From contig NZ_VFML01000002.1 of NCBI RefSeq assembly GCF_006715045.1, positions 186,001 to 250,000 on the forward strand: a stretch of 64,000 bases of DNA, read 5' to 3'. The notes under the pieces are model-generated. The model ran no database searches. It saw only the letters and a program-made list of their open reading frames with translations, and was not told where the DNA came from. Of the stretch, positions 31,869 to 39,799 are shown in pieces. This DNA comes from Amycolatopsis cihanbeyliensis (GTDB taxonomy: Bacteria; Actinomycetota; Actinomycetes; Mycobacteriales; Pseudonocardiaceae). Each line of letters opens with the position of its first letter. Position 1 is the stretch's first letter. The position numbers and the translations under genes were made by a program.

Positions 31869-32483
31869 ATGCCCGAGTACCCACCACAACCCTGGCACCT
31901 GACCGGGCAGGCCTACCTTTCCACCTGGCAGGTGCCAGCCGCTGAACTGCCTCGCGTCCCGTCCGAAGTAGACCCGCTCGTCGTGCTGGGCAGGGCGCTG
32001 GTGGTCACCGCCTGGATCGACTACCAGCAGGGCGGGCAGCTGTCCTATCACGAGTTGCTGGCCTGCGTCGCGGTACGCGGTCCGGGCACCACCGCGACGG
32101 TCACCGAGATCTGGGTGGACAGCGAGGCATCCCTCGCCGGGGGCCGGGAGTTGTGGGGCATCCCGAAGGAGCCGGCGGGTCTCGAGTTCCACCACGGTCG
32201 TGCCTTCACCGGCACGGCGGCCACCGGCTCCGACTGGATCGCGACCGCCGCCTTCGTGCCCAGGTCAGGCCCACCGGTGAGCACGCCGAGCCGGTTCACC
32301 GTCGCGCAGTCCGCCGACGGGGCCGTACTGCGCAGCCCGGTGCGCGCCCGCGGCAGGCCCCGCCTCGCCAGCGCGAGCTGGAACCTCAACCCGGACGGTC
32401 CGCTCGGTTACCTCGCCGGGCGCAGGCCGCTGTTCAGCGCCCAACTCGAGGACTTCGACCTCCACTTCGGAGCCAAGGAATGA
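31869..32483 (+). CDS. Acetoacetate decarboxylase-like protein
   Basis: 204 residues. The family signature is RELWGIPKEPAGLEF, where the Lys corresponds to the Schiff-base lysine of acetoacetate decarboxylase; the paired second Lys of the classical enzyme is replaced by Glu, which may lower decarboxylase efficiency. An N-terminal strand region (LSTWQVPAAELPRVP) and a C-terminal segment (DFDLHFG) complete the beta-cone. Many members catalyse other Schiff-base reactions (aldol-dehydration). Six bases separate it from the hydratase, and its stop overlaps the monooxygenase start. Confidence 0.75.
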   Translation: MPEYPPQPWHLTGQAYLSTWQVPAAELPRVPSEVDPLVVLGRALVVTAWIDYQQGGQLSYHELLACVAVRGPGTTATVTEIWVDSEASLAGGRELWGIPKEPAGLEFHHGRAFTGTAATGSDWIATAAFVPRSGPPVSTPSRFTVAQSADGAVLRSPVRARGRPRLASASWNLNPDGPLGYLAGRRPLFSAQLEDFDLHFGAKE

Positions 32484-34174
32484 CCGCGGCCGGGCACACC
32501 ACCGCGCTGATCGTCGGCGCCGGCTTCGGCGGTGTCGCGACGGCCATCGAGCTGAAACGCGCCGGGATGCACGACTTCGTCATCCTGGAGCGGGCGGCCG
32601 ACCTTGGCGGGGTGTGGCGGGAGAACACCTATCCCGGCGCGGCCTGCGACGTACCGTCCCCGCTGTACTCCTTCTCCTTCGAACGCACCGAACGCTGGCC
32701 GCGCCGCTACGCCGGGCAGCGCGATATCCACGCCTACCTCGCCCGTACCGCACGCAAGTACGGCGTGCTGGAGCACATCAGGTTCGGCATGGAGGTGGAC
32801 GCGGCCCGGTTCGACGAGACCACCGGACACTGGCGGGTGCACACGGTGGGAGGCGGCACCTTCACCGCGGCCGCCTTCATCCCCGCGGTGGGCCAGCTGT
32901 CCCGGCCTGCTCTCCCCCGGCTGCCCGGGATCGACAGCTTCCGCGGGCACTCCTTCCACTCGGCGCGGTGGGACCACGAGCACGACCTGACCGGCAAGCG
33001 GGTCGCCGTCATCGGCACCGGCGCCAGTGCCGTGCAGTTCGTCCCCGAGATCCAGCCAGCAGTACGGCAGTTGACCGTATTCCAGCGTTCGGCTCCCTAC
33101 GTCCTGCCCCGGCGCGACCACGGCTACGCCCGCTGGCCGCACCGGATCTTCCGGCTGATCCCGCCGCTGCAACAGCTCGACCGGCTCGGCTTCTGGCTCT
33201 ACGCCGAGTTCGCGCAACAGTGCCTCTCCCGCTGGCAGCGCCTCACTCCCCTGTTCTCCTGGCAGACCAGGAAACACCTGCGTGAGAGTGTCCCCGACCC
33301 GCAGCTGCGCGCCAGGCTGACGCCGGACTACGAGCTCGGCTGCAAGCGGGTGCTGTTCAGCAACGACTACCTGCCCGCGCTCACCCGGCCGAACGTGACC
33401 GTGGTGACCGACCGGATCACCGGCATCACCCCGGCGGGCGTGCGCACCGGGGACGGGACCGAGCACCCCGCTGACGTGATCATCTACGGCACCGGGTTCG
33501 CCACTGTGGACATGCTCCGGCCGATGGAGATCCACGGGCTGGGTGGCGCACCACTGGCCGAGTGGTGGAGCCGGGGCGCCCGCGCCTACCTGGGCATCAG
33601 TGTTCCCGAGTTCCCCAACATGTTCCTGATGTACGGGCCGAACACCAACCTCGGTGGCGGCTCCATCATCTACATGCTGGAAAGCCAGGCGCGCTACATC
33701 CGCCAGGCCGTGCGGCACCTCGCCGCGCATCCGGGCCGGTACCTGGACGTGCGGCCGGAACAGGAGCGGAGCTGGGACACCGAGATCCAGCGGCGGCTCG
33801 CCGGTTCCGTGTGGACCCGGTGCAGCAGTTGGTACCGCAACGAGCACGGCAGGGTGGTGACGAACTGGCCGGGACGCACCTGGGAGTACCGCAGGCGCAC
33901 CCGGCGCCTCGACCTGGCCAGCTACCACGTCGGTGGTCCCCCGGCTGGCGCCAGGAGGACCACCGCGCGGGCCGAAGCTCCGTGCTTGTCTGGGAACGCG
34001 CGGCACGATCGGCTCGGCGGGGCTCGGGCACTCGGCCCGATCGTCACCTTCGCAGGCTATGCGCCCCGCCTCGCCGCTCGTGGGCTTCGCCGAGCGCGCG
34101 TTCTCCTACTCGCCGTCAAAGATCAGCGCCGTTCTCGGACGCTCTCTCAGTGGGAAACCAGGCTCCGGTCGTAG
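32480..34174 (+). CDS. Flavin-dependent Baeyer-Villiger-type monooxygenase with atypical tail
   Basis: 564 residues from ATG 32480, overlapping the upstream stop. The FAD-binding motif is LIVGAGFGGVATAIELKRAG and the NADPH-binding motif is VAVIGTGASAVQFVPEI; ENTYPGAACDVPSPLYSFSF and YGTGFATVDMLRP are typical of class B monooxygenases. These insert oxygen into ketones to give esters or lactones. The expected end is near residue 490 (RTRRLDLASY). The final ~70 residues are Arg/Ala-rich, are encoded partly by a dispersed repeat (33982-34011) and overlap the 3' end of the convergent protease gene, so the natural stop was probably lost. Ketone catabolism with the two preceding genes is plausible. 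Confidence 0.83.
   Translation: MTAAGHTTALIVGAGFGGVATAIELKRAGMHDFVILERAADLGGVWRENTYPGAACDVPSPLYSFSFERTERWPRRYAGQRDIHAYLARTARKYGVLEHIRFGMEVDAARFDETTGHWRVHTVGGGTFTAAAFIPAVGQLSRPALPRLPGIDSFRGHSFHSARWDHEHDLTGKRVAVIGTGASAVQFVPEIQPAVRQLTVFQRSAPYVLPRRDHGYARWPHRIFRLIPPLQQLDRLGFWLYAEFAQQCLSRWQRLTPLFSWQTRKHLRESVPDPQLRARLTPDYELGCKRVLFSNDYLPALTRPNVTVVTDRITGITPAGVRTGDGTEHPADVIIYGTGFATVDMLRPMEIHGLGGAPLAEWWSRGARAYLGISVPEFPNMFLMYGPNTNLGGGSIIYMLESQARYIRQAVRHLAAHPGRYLDVRPEQERSWDTEIQRRLAGSVWTRCSSWYRNEHGRVVTNWPGRTWEYRRRTRRLDLASYHVGGPPAGARRTTARAEAPCLSGNARHDRLGGARALGPIVTFAGYAPRLAARGLRRARVLLLAVKDQRRSRTLSQWETRLRS
33982..34011. repeat. Dispersed intergenic-type repeat, copy 1
   Basis: GTGCTTGTCTGGGAACGCGC followed by GGCACGATCG. 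The copy at 48854-48882 matches with two substitutions and one gap. Here it falls within the extended reading frame of the monooxygenase. Confidence 0.55.
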
Positions 34175-34710
34175 ACACCGGCTTCGACCCGGTCCGCCGC
34201 CGCGGTCCCGTACCGGCCGAACAGCTGGTTCACCCTGGCGGACTCCTGGGCGTTCGGGTACGGGTTGCGGCAGGAGGTTCCCGCGCTGCCGCCGGACATC
34301 AGGTACGAGCAGATGCCGTTGTAGTTGTCCCGCAGCCCGACGCCGTGCCCGATCTCGTGCGCGACGATCCGCAGGGCGTAGTGTCCCCGCGCGACATCGT
34401 TGCGGTCGATGTAGATGGTCGCGCAGCCGAGGCCGCACGGGTAGGCACGGGAACCACCGCCGGTGGTCGCGTAGATCCGGATGGAGGCATTGCCGCCACG
34501 CACCAGGTTCAGGTTCGGGGCCGCGTCGTTCCAGATCTGCGCGGACCGGTCCGCCTCGGCGGAGTAGGCGCTGGCGCTGTAGTACACCGTCCTGGCCATG
34601 GCCTCGGAGGAGGCCTGCGCGGTCGTCGCGGCGGTCAGCTGCACGCCGAAAACGGCCAGGACGCCGACCAGCACGCCGAGGAACCTACGCGCGTGACTAC
34701 GTGGGGACAC
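34147..34710 (-). CDS. Snapalysin-family secreted zinc metalloprotease
   Basis: 187 residues from GTG 34710 behind AAGGAG. A Sec signal peptide covers residues 1-34 (RRFLGVLVGVLAVFGVQ, cleavage after AQA). The mature part contains HEIGHGVGLRDNYNGIC and SYLMSGGSAG, the HExxHxxGxxD metzincin site and Met-turn of peptidase family M7 (snapalysin, small neutral protease of Streptomyces). The mature size of about 150 residues agrees. It has no adjacent LysR regulator, which Streptomyces snapalysins have. The 3' end overlaps the convergent monooxygenase frame by 28 bases. Confidence 0.9.
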   Translation of the reverse strand: MSPRSHARRFLGVLVGVLAVFGVQLTAATTAQASSEAMARTVYYSASAYSAEADRSAQIWNDAAPNLNLVRGGNASIRIYATTGGGSRAYPCGLGCATIYIDRNDVARGHYALRIVAHEIGHGVGLRDNYNGICSYLMSGGSAGTSCRNPYPNAQESARVNQLFGRYGTAAADRVEAGVYDRSLVSH

Positions 34711-35248
34711 GAGAGATCTCCTTGCAAGTGCAGGGGCAGGGAAATTCCCGGAACCGGATTCGGAATGGAATTCGCCGAACCTTCGGCCGGGCGAGTAGAA
34801 TTCTAGATAATGCCGCGAAACGCATCAACGAATTTGCACATATACGATCGGCATAACGGTTGGTGATCTCGCTCCGGCGGACGGCCGCGGACCCTCTATA
34901 CACCCGGAACCGGGCATCCCGCCGCCCGGGTGCCCCGCACGGGTGATCTTCACGGGTGTCCACCAAGACACGCCGACGCGCCAGGTATTGGGTCGCGTGC
35001 AGAGCACGACCCCAACATGTAGTCTCTGGGCACCGACAGCTCACGGGCCGGGGCCGACCCGCCCCCGACCTGCGGGACAGGGTTCGAGCGCCTCGTTCGG
35101 CGGTGCGTGGACCTGGTGGACGGCCTCATCGGCCGGACGCCGGCCGCACGAGGTTCTCACTCCCGGTGTCGGCCGTAGCCATGCACCGTGCAGTCCAGCA
35201 CGCCGGAGGGGCCGGCGTGCCGACCCAACGCGCCTTTTGGAGTCATGC
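34711..35248. other. Intergenic region between snapalysin and nrdA
   Basis: 538 bases without a convincing gene. The part next to the protease (34790-34870) is A/T-rich for this genome (GAATTCTAGATAATG, ATATACGATCGGCATAACG) and probably holds the leftward protease promoter. The right half carries the nrdA promoter and leader; a TATTGGGTCGCG / CATGTAGTCT stretch near 34985-35025 is the likeliest place. Short reading frames here show no family resemblance. Confidence 0.5.
35012..35025. promoter_or_regulatory. Possible NrdR box
   Basis: CCAACATGTAGTCT resembles the NrdR consensus (roughly ACACTATATATAGTGT; actinobacterial variants contain ACATGTAGT). Only one box was found where two spaced by about three turns are usual, so support is weak. 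Confidence 0.25.
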
Positions 35249-38152
35249 ATGTCCATCGAGACGAGTCAGCGACCGCCGTCGACAGCCGGTTCGACCGAGG
35301 TTCCGGTGCGGGTCATCCGCAGAGACGGCAGCGTGTCGCCTTTCGACGCGAACAAGATCTCGGTGGCCATGACCAAGGCCTTCCTCGCGGTCGAGGGGGA
35401 CGACGCGGCCGCCTCCTCCCGTATCCACCACCTCGTCGCCGAGCTCACCGAGCAGGTCGAGGCCTCGCTGCTGCGGCACGCGGGCGCCGAGGTGACCGTG
35501 CACATCGAGCAGATCCAGGACCAAGTCGAGCTGGCCCTGATGCGCGGCGAGCACCACAAGGTCGCCCGCGCCTACGTGCTGTACCGGGCCGAACGCGCCA
35601 AGGCACGGGACGCCGCGCGGCCGAAGCGGACCGAAGCGGAGATCACCGTCCGGGACCCGCGGGGCGGCACGGCCCCGCTGGACTGGGACCGGGTCACACA
35701 GGTGGTCGGCCAGGCGGTCGCCGGTCTGGCGGACGTCTCCGCCGATCCGGTGCTCACCGAGACCCGGCGCAACCTCTACGACGGCATCAGCACCGACGAA
35801 CTCGCGCTCGCCCAGATCATGGCCGCCCGTACGTTGGTGGAGCAGGAGCCGAACTACTCCTACGTCAGCGCCCGGCTGCTGCTGGACAGGCTCCGCGGCG
35901 AGGCGCTGAGCTACCTCGCGGGCCGCCCGCGGCTGGCCAACCAGGACGAGATGGCGGCCGGGTACGGCGAGTACTTCCGCGACTACGTGCGCCGGGCGAT
36001 CGAGCTGGAACTGCTGGACCCCGAGCTGGCCACCTTCGACCTGGACACGATCACCGCCGCGATCCGGCCCGAGCGTGACCTCGACTTCGGCTTCCTCGGC
36101 CTGCAGACCCTCTACGACCGCTACTTCCTGCACCACGACGGCACCCGGTTCGAGCTGCCGCAGGCATTCTTCATGCGGGTGGCGATGGGCCTCGCGATCC
36201 GGGAGCAGGACCGGGAGGCGCGGGCGATCGAGTTCTACGAGCTGCTGTCCTCGTTCCACTTCATGGCGTCCACGCCGACCCTGTTCAACTCCGGCACCAC
36301 CCGCGCGCAGCTCTCCTCCTGCTTCCTGACCACCGTCGACGACGACCTGGACTCCATCTTCCAGGCGTACAAGAACAACGCGCTGCTGGCGAAGTACTCG
36401 GGCGGACTGGGTAACGACTGGACTCCGGTGCGTGGACTCGGCGCGCACATCAAGGGCACCAACGGCCAGTCCCAGGGGGTCGTGCCCTTCCTGAAGATCG
36501 CCAACGACACCGCGGTGGCGGTGAACCAGGGCGGCAAGCGCAAGGGTGCGGCCTGTGCCTACCTGGAGACCTGGCACATCGACATCGACGAGTTCCTCGA
36601 CCTGCGCAAGAACACCGGCGACGACCGCAGGCGCACGCACGACATGAACACCGCGAACTGGGTGCCGGACGAGTTTCTCCGCAGGGTCGAGGCGGACAGC
36701 AGCTGGACGCTGTTCTCCCCGAACGAGACACCGGACCTGCACGACCTCTACGGCAACGCGTTCGCCGAGCGGTACCGCGAGTACGAGGCCATGGCGCAGC
36801 GCGGTGAGATCAAGGTGTTCCGCCAGGTGCGGGCGGTGGAGCTGTGGCGGCGGATGCTGACCATGCTGTTCGAGACCGGGCACCCGTGGATCACCTTCAA
36901 GGACCCGTGCAACCTGCGTTCGCCGCAGCAGCACGTCGGGGTGGTGCACTCCTCCAACCTGTGCACGGAGATCACCCTGAACACGAGCGCGGACGAGGTC
37001 GCCGTGTGCAACCTCGGGTCGGTGAACCTGCTGGCGCACGTCACGCCGGAGGGGCTGGACAGCGAGCGGCTGGAGCGCACGGTGAGGACCGCCGTGCGGA
37101 TGCTGGACAACGTGGTCGACATCAACTTCTACACGATCCCGGAGGCGCGCCGCTCCAACCTGCGGCACCGGCCGGTCGGGCTGGGGCTGATGGGCTTCCA
37201 GGACGCGCTGTTCGAGCTGGGCCTGCCGCTGTCCTCGGACGAGGCGGTGGAGTTCGCCGACCGCAGCATGGAGCACATCAGCTACCACGCCATCTCCGCC
37301 TCGGTGGACCTCGCGGCCGAGCGCGGCCAGTACGCCACCTTCGAGGGGTCGCTGTGGAGCAAGGGCGTCCTGCCGATCGACTCCCTGCGGTTGCTGGCCG
37401 AGGCAAGGCAAGGCGACGACCTGGAGATCGACACGAAGTCCACAATGGACTGGGACACGCTGCGCCAGCGGGTCCGGACCGTCGGGATGCGTAACTCCAA
37501 CGTGATGGCGATCGCACCGACGGCGACGATCTCGAACATCTGCGGCATCGGGCAGTCGATCGAGCCCCAGTTCCGCAACCTGTTCGTGAAGTCCAACATG
37601 TCCGGCGACTTCACCGTGGTCAACCCGCACCTGGTGCGCAGCCTCAAGGAACACGGGCTGTGGGACGAGGTGATGGTCTCCGACCTGAAGTACTTCGACG
37701 GCAGCCTCGGCGAGATCGACCGGGTGCCGCGGGAGCTGAAGGCGCTGTACGCCACGGCGTTCGAGGTGGACAGCAAGTGGCTGGTGGACGCGGCCTCGCG
37801 CCGGCAGAAATGGATCGACCAGGCGCAGTCGCTCAACCTCTACATCGCCGCACCCAGCGGTCGCAAGCTGGACGAGCTGTACCGCTATGCCTGGCACAAG
37901 GGGCTGAAGACCACGTACTACCTGCGCGCGCAGTCGGCGACACATGTGGAGAAGAGCACCCTGCGCGGCACCGACGGCAAGCTGAACGCCGTGTCGGCCA
38001 CCCCGCCGCCCGCGGCAGCCCCCAGCCCGAGCCCCACGCCCAGCCCGTCCCCCGCTCCGTCGCCGAGCCCTGCACCGAGCCAGCCTTCGGCCGCTGCCGA
38101 GGACCCGGCGGCCTGCCGGATCGACGACCCCGACTGCGAAGCCTGCCAGTAA
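35249..38152 (+). CDS. nrdA: Ribonucleoside-diphosphate reductase, alpha subunit (class I, paired with class Ic beta)
   Basis: 967 residues from ATG 35249 with TTGGAG upstream. Residues about 15-115 form an ATP-cone allosteric domain (VIRRDGSVSPFDANKI), followed by a cone-like second segment (about 130-230). The catalytic barrel shows SSCFLTTVDDDLDSI, SGGLGNDWT, SNLCTEITLN, CNLGSVNL and the radical-relay end KTTYYLRAQSA. The C-terminus carries the redox cysteines DCEACQ, joined by a long Pro/Ser/Ala linker (about residues 920-955) that is unusually rich in SP repeats. It reduces NDPs to dNDPs with NrdB encoded next. The two genes are separated by 128 bases containing a modular repeat element. 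Confidence 0.93.
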   Translation: MSIETSQRPPSTAGSTEVPVRVIRRDGSVSPFDANKISVAMTKAFLAVEGDDAAASSRIHHLVAELTEQVEASLLRHAGAEVTVHIEQIQDQVELALMRGEHHKVARAYVLYRAERAKARDAARPKRTEAEITVRDPRGGTAPLDWDRVTQVVGQAVAGLADVSADPVLTETRRNLYDGISTDELALAQIMAARTLVEQEPNYSYVSARLLLDRLRGEALSYLAGRPRLANQDEMAAGYGEYFRDYVRRAIELELLDPELATFDLDTITAAIRPERDLDFGFLGLQTLYDRYFLHHDGTRFELPQAFFMRVAMGLAIREQDREARAIEFYELLSSFHFMASTPTLFNSGTTRAQLSSCFLTTVDDDLDSIFQAYKNNALLAKYSGGLGNDWTPVRGLGAHIKGTNGQSQGVVPFLKIANDTAVAVNQGGKRKGAACAYLETWHIDIDEFLDLRKNTGDDRRRTHDMNTANWVPDEFLRRVEADSSWTLFSPNETPDLHDLYGNAFAERYREYEAMAQRGEIKVFRQVRAVELWRRMLTMLFETGHPWITFKDPCNLRSPQQHVGVVHSSNLCTEITLNTSADEVAVCNLGSVNLLAHVTPEGLDSERLERTVRTAVRMLDNVVDINFYTIPEARRSNLRHRPVGLGLMGFQDALFELGLPLSSDEAVEFADRSMEHISYHAISASVDLAAERGQYATFEGSLWSKGVLPIDSLRLLAEARQGDDLEIDTKSTMDWDTLRQRVRTVGMRNSNVMAIAPTATISNICGIGQSIEPQFRNLFVKSNMSGDFTVVNPHLVRSLKEHGLWDEVMVSDLKYFDGSLGEIDRVPRELKALYATAFEVDSKWLVDAASRRQKWIDQAQSLNLYIAAPSGRKLDELYRYAWHKGLKTTYYLRAQSATHVEKSTLRGTDGKLNAVSATPPPAAAPSPSPTPSPSPAPSPSPAPSQPSAAAEDPAACRIDDPDCEACQ

Positions 38153-38162
38153 CCCCGCCGGA

Positions 38163-38249
38163 GGGCCCTGAACGTGCCGATCGGGACGTCAGACGTCTCA
38201 ATCGTGCCGTTCGCGACGCCTGACGTCGGGAAAGCCACGTTCAGGGCCC
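38163..38249. repeat. Modular inverted-repeat element, copy 1 (between nrdA and nrdB)
   Basis: 87 bases bounded by 14-bp arms GGGCCCTGAACGTG (38163-38176) and CACGTTCAGGGCCC (38236-38249). Inside are two 30-base direct modules (38170-38199, 38200-38229), each with a short palindrome (GACGTCAGACGTC; GACGCCTGACGTC). A second copy lies at 58209-58291. It will be transcribed between the two reductase genes. Confidence 0.75.
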
Positions 38250-38280
38250 CCGCACCGACCTGAAGGAGCACGTCCCCGAT

Positions 38281-39358
38281 GACGCATGCACACAGCCCCG
38301 TCGCCGACGCCACCGGGCTCGGCGAGATCGAGCGCGGTGCCGGGCGGGTCAACGTCGACGACAAGTCGATGATCAATGCCCGCGCCGACGTGAACCAGCT
38401 TCTCCCGCTGAAGTACCACTGGGCGTGGGACAAGTACCTCGCCGGCTGCAACAACCACTGGATGCCCACCGAGGTCGCGATGCAGGCGGACATCGCGCTG
38501 TGGAAGTCGACCGACGGCCTGACCGAGGACGAGCGGCTGATGCTCAAGCGCAACCTCGGCTTCTTCGCCACCGCCGAGTCGTTGGTGGCCAACAACATCG
38601 TGCTCGCGGTGTACCGGCACATCACCAACCCGGAGTGCCGCCAGTACCTGCTGCGGCAGGCCTTCGAGGAAGCCGTGCACACGCACACCTTCCAGTACAT
38701 CTGCGAGAGCCTCGGCCTGGTCGAGGGTGAACTGTTCAACATGTACCGGGAAGTCCCTTCCATCGCGGACAAGGACGCCTGGGCGCTGCGGTACACGCAG
38801 AACCTGGAGAACCCCGATTTCGAGACCGGGACCCCGGAGGCCGACCAGAACTTCCTGCGCGACCTCGTCGCCTTCTACGTGATCTTCGAAGGCATGTGGT
38901 TCTACACCGGGTTCGCCCAGATCCTCTCGCTGGGCAGGCGGAACAAGATGGTCGGCATCGCCGAGCAGTACCAGTACATCCTGCGCGACGAGTCGATCCA
39001 CCTGAACTTCGGTATCGACTGCATCAACCAGATCAAGATCGAGAACCCGCACCTGTGGACCGAGGAGTTCCAGGCCGAGGTGCGCACCATGCTCACCGAG
39101 GCCTGCGCACTCGAGGTGGCCTACGCCAGGGACACCATGCCGCGCGGGATGCTCGGGCTGTCCGCCCAGCTGTGCGAGCAGTACATGCACTTCATCACCG
39201 ACCGCAGGGCGCAGCAGATCGGGCTGGCGCCGATCTTCGGCCAGGAGGAGAACCCCTTCCCCTGGATGTCCGAGGCGATGGACCTGAAGAAGGAGAAGAA
39301 CTTCTTCGAGACGAGGGTCATCGAGTACCAGTCCGGCGGCGCGCTCGACTGGGACTGA
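38281..39358 (+). CDS. nrdB: Ribonucleotide reductase beta subunit, class Ic (Mn/Fe type)
   Basis: 359 residues. Metal ligands can be placed as E100 (FFATAESL), E131 and H134 ([12 protein letters not shown]), E204 (VIFEGMWFY), E238 and H241 (RDESIHLNF). The position of the radical tyrosine is F138, and the first ligand is Glu rather than Asp. This is the class Ic pattern established for Chlamydia trachomatis R2 (E89, E120, H123, F127), where a Mn(IV)/Fe(III) centre replaces the tyrosyl radical. Similarity to the chlamydial protein runs the full length, including the end [11 protein letters not shown]. It pairs with NrdA just upstream. Confidence 0.93.
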
Positions 39359-39383
39359 TCCCGGCACTGACCAGCACATTCGC

Positions 39384-39422
39384 ACCGGCTTGATATCTCG
39401 GTGACTGAGATGTCAGGCCGGT
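39384..39422 (+). terminator. Hairpin terminator after nrdB
   Basis: Outer arms ACCGGC (39384-39389) and GCCGGT (39417-39422) enclose GATATCTC/GAGATGTC (39392-39399, 39407-39414; one G-T pair). The structure lies 25 bases after nrdB and before the riboswitch. No T-run follows. Confidence 0.5.
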
Positions 39423-39449
39423 GCCTTGTATGCTGGTGTTACGATCTTT

Positions 39450-39670
39450 GATGCCACTGGTTCCGCTCGGTAGGCCAAAGCTGCCCTGCCGAGGGGAGGC
39501 AACAGGGAACCCGGTGCGAATCCGGGACTGCCCCGCAGCGGTATGTGGGAACGAACACCGTCACCGCAGGCAGCGGTCAAAGCACTGGACGAGGGGTCCG
39601 GGAAGCGACGGTCAGTAGGTCCGGCCCAGCAGGCCACCGCCCATGAGTCCGAAGACCTGCCCGTGGTGTG
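39450..39670 (+). ncRNA. Cobalamin riboswitch upstream of metE
   Basis: The conserved B12-box region reads GGAACCCGGTGCGAATCC then GGGACTGCCCCGCAGCGG (39506-39541). The 3' conserved core is GAGTCCGAAGACCTGCC (39645-39661). CCAC near 39454 and GTGG near 39663 can close P1. A downstream hairpin GCCCGCC-GACC-GGCGGGC (39670-39687) may serve as the expression platform. High adenosylcobalamin would shut off B12-independent methionine synthase, as known for metE in other actinobacteria. Confidence 0.93.
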
Positions 39671-39799
39671 CCCGCCGACCGGCGGGCGCGGGTCCGAGCC
39701 TCGAGGGCGGGCATGGCCGAACGTGACCGTGGTGCACCGCGTCGCGTTCCGCTCACCTCGTCTCGGACCGATCGGAACGAGCTCGCGAGGAGAGAGCCA

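Noticed and set aside
34697..35044. A 115-codon minus-strand frame upstream of snapalysin
   Set aside because: No ribosome site, no family resemblance, and it overlaps the A/T-rich promoter region of the protease and its N-terminal codons.
35243..37945. A 900-codon minus-strand open frame opposite nrdA
   Set aside because: It is the complement of nrdA, whose catalytic motifs are intact on the plus strand; the antisense protein resembles nothing.
39421..39618. A small plus-strand frame between nrdB and metE
   Set aside because: It lies on the cobalamin riboswitch, whose conserved core explains the sequence.
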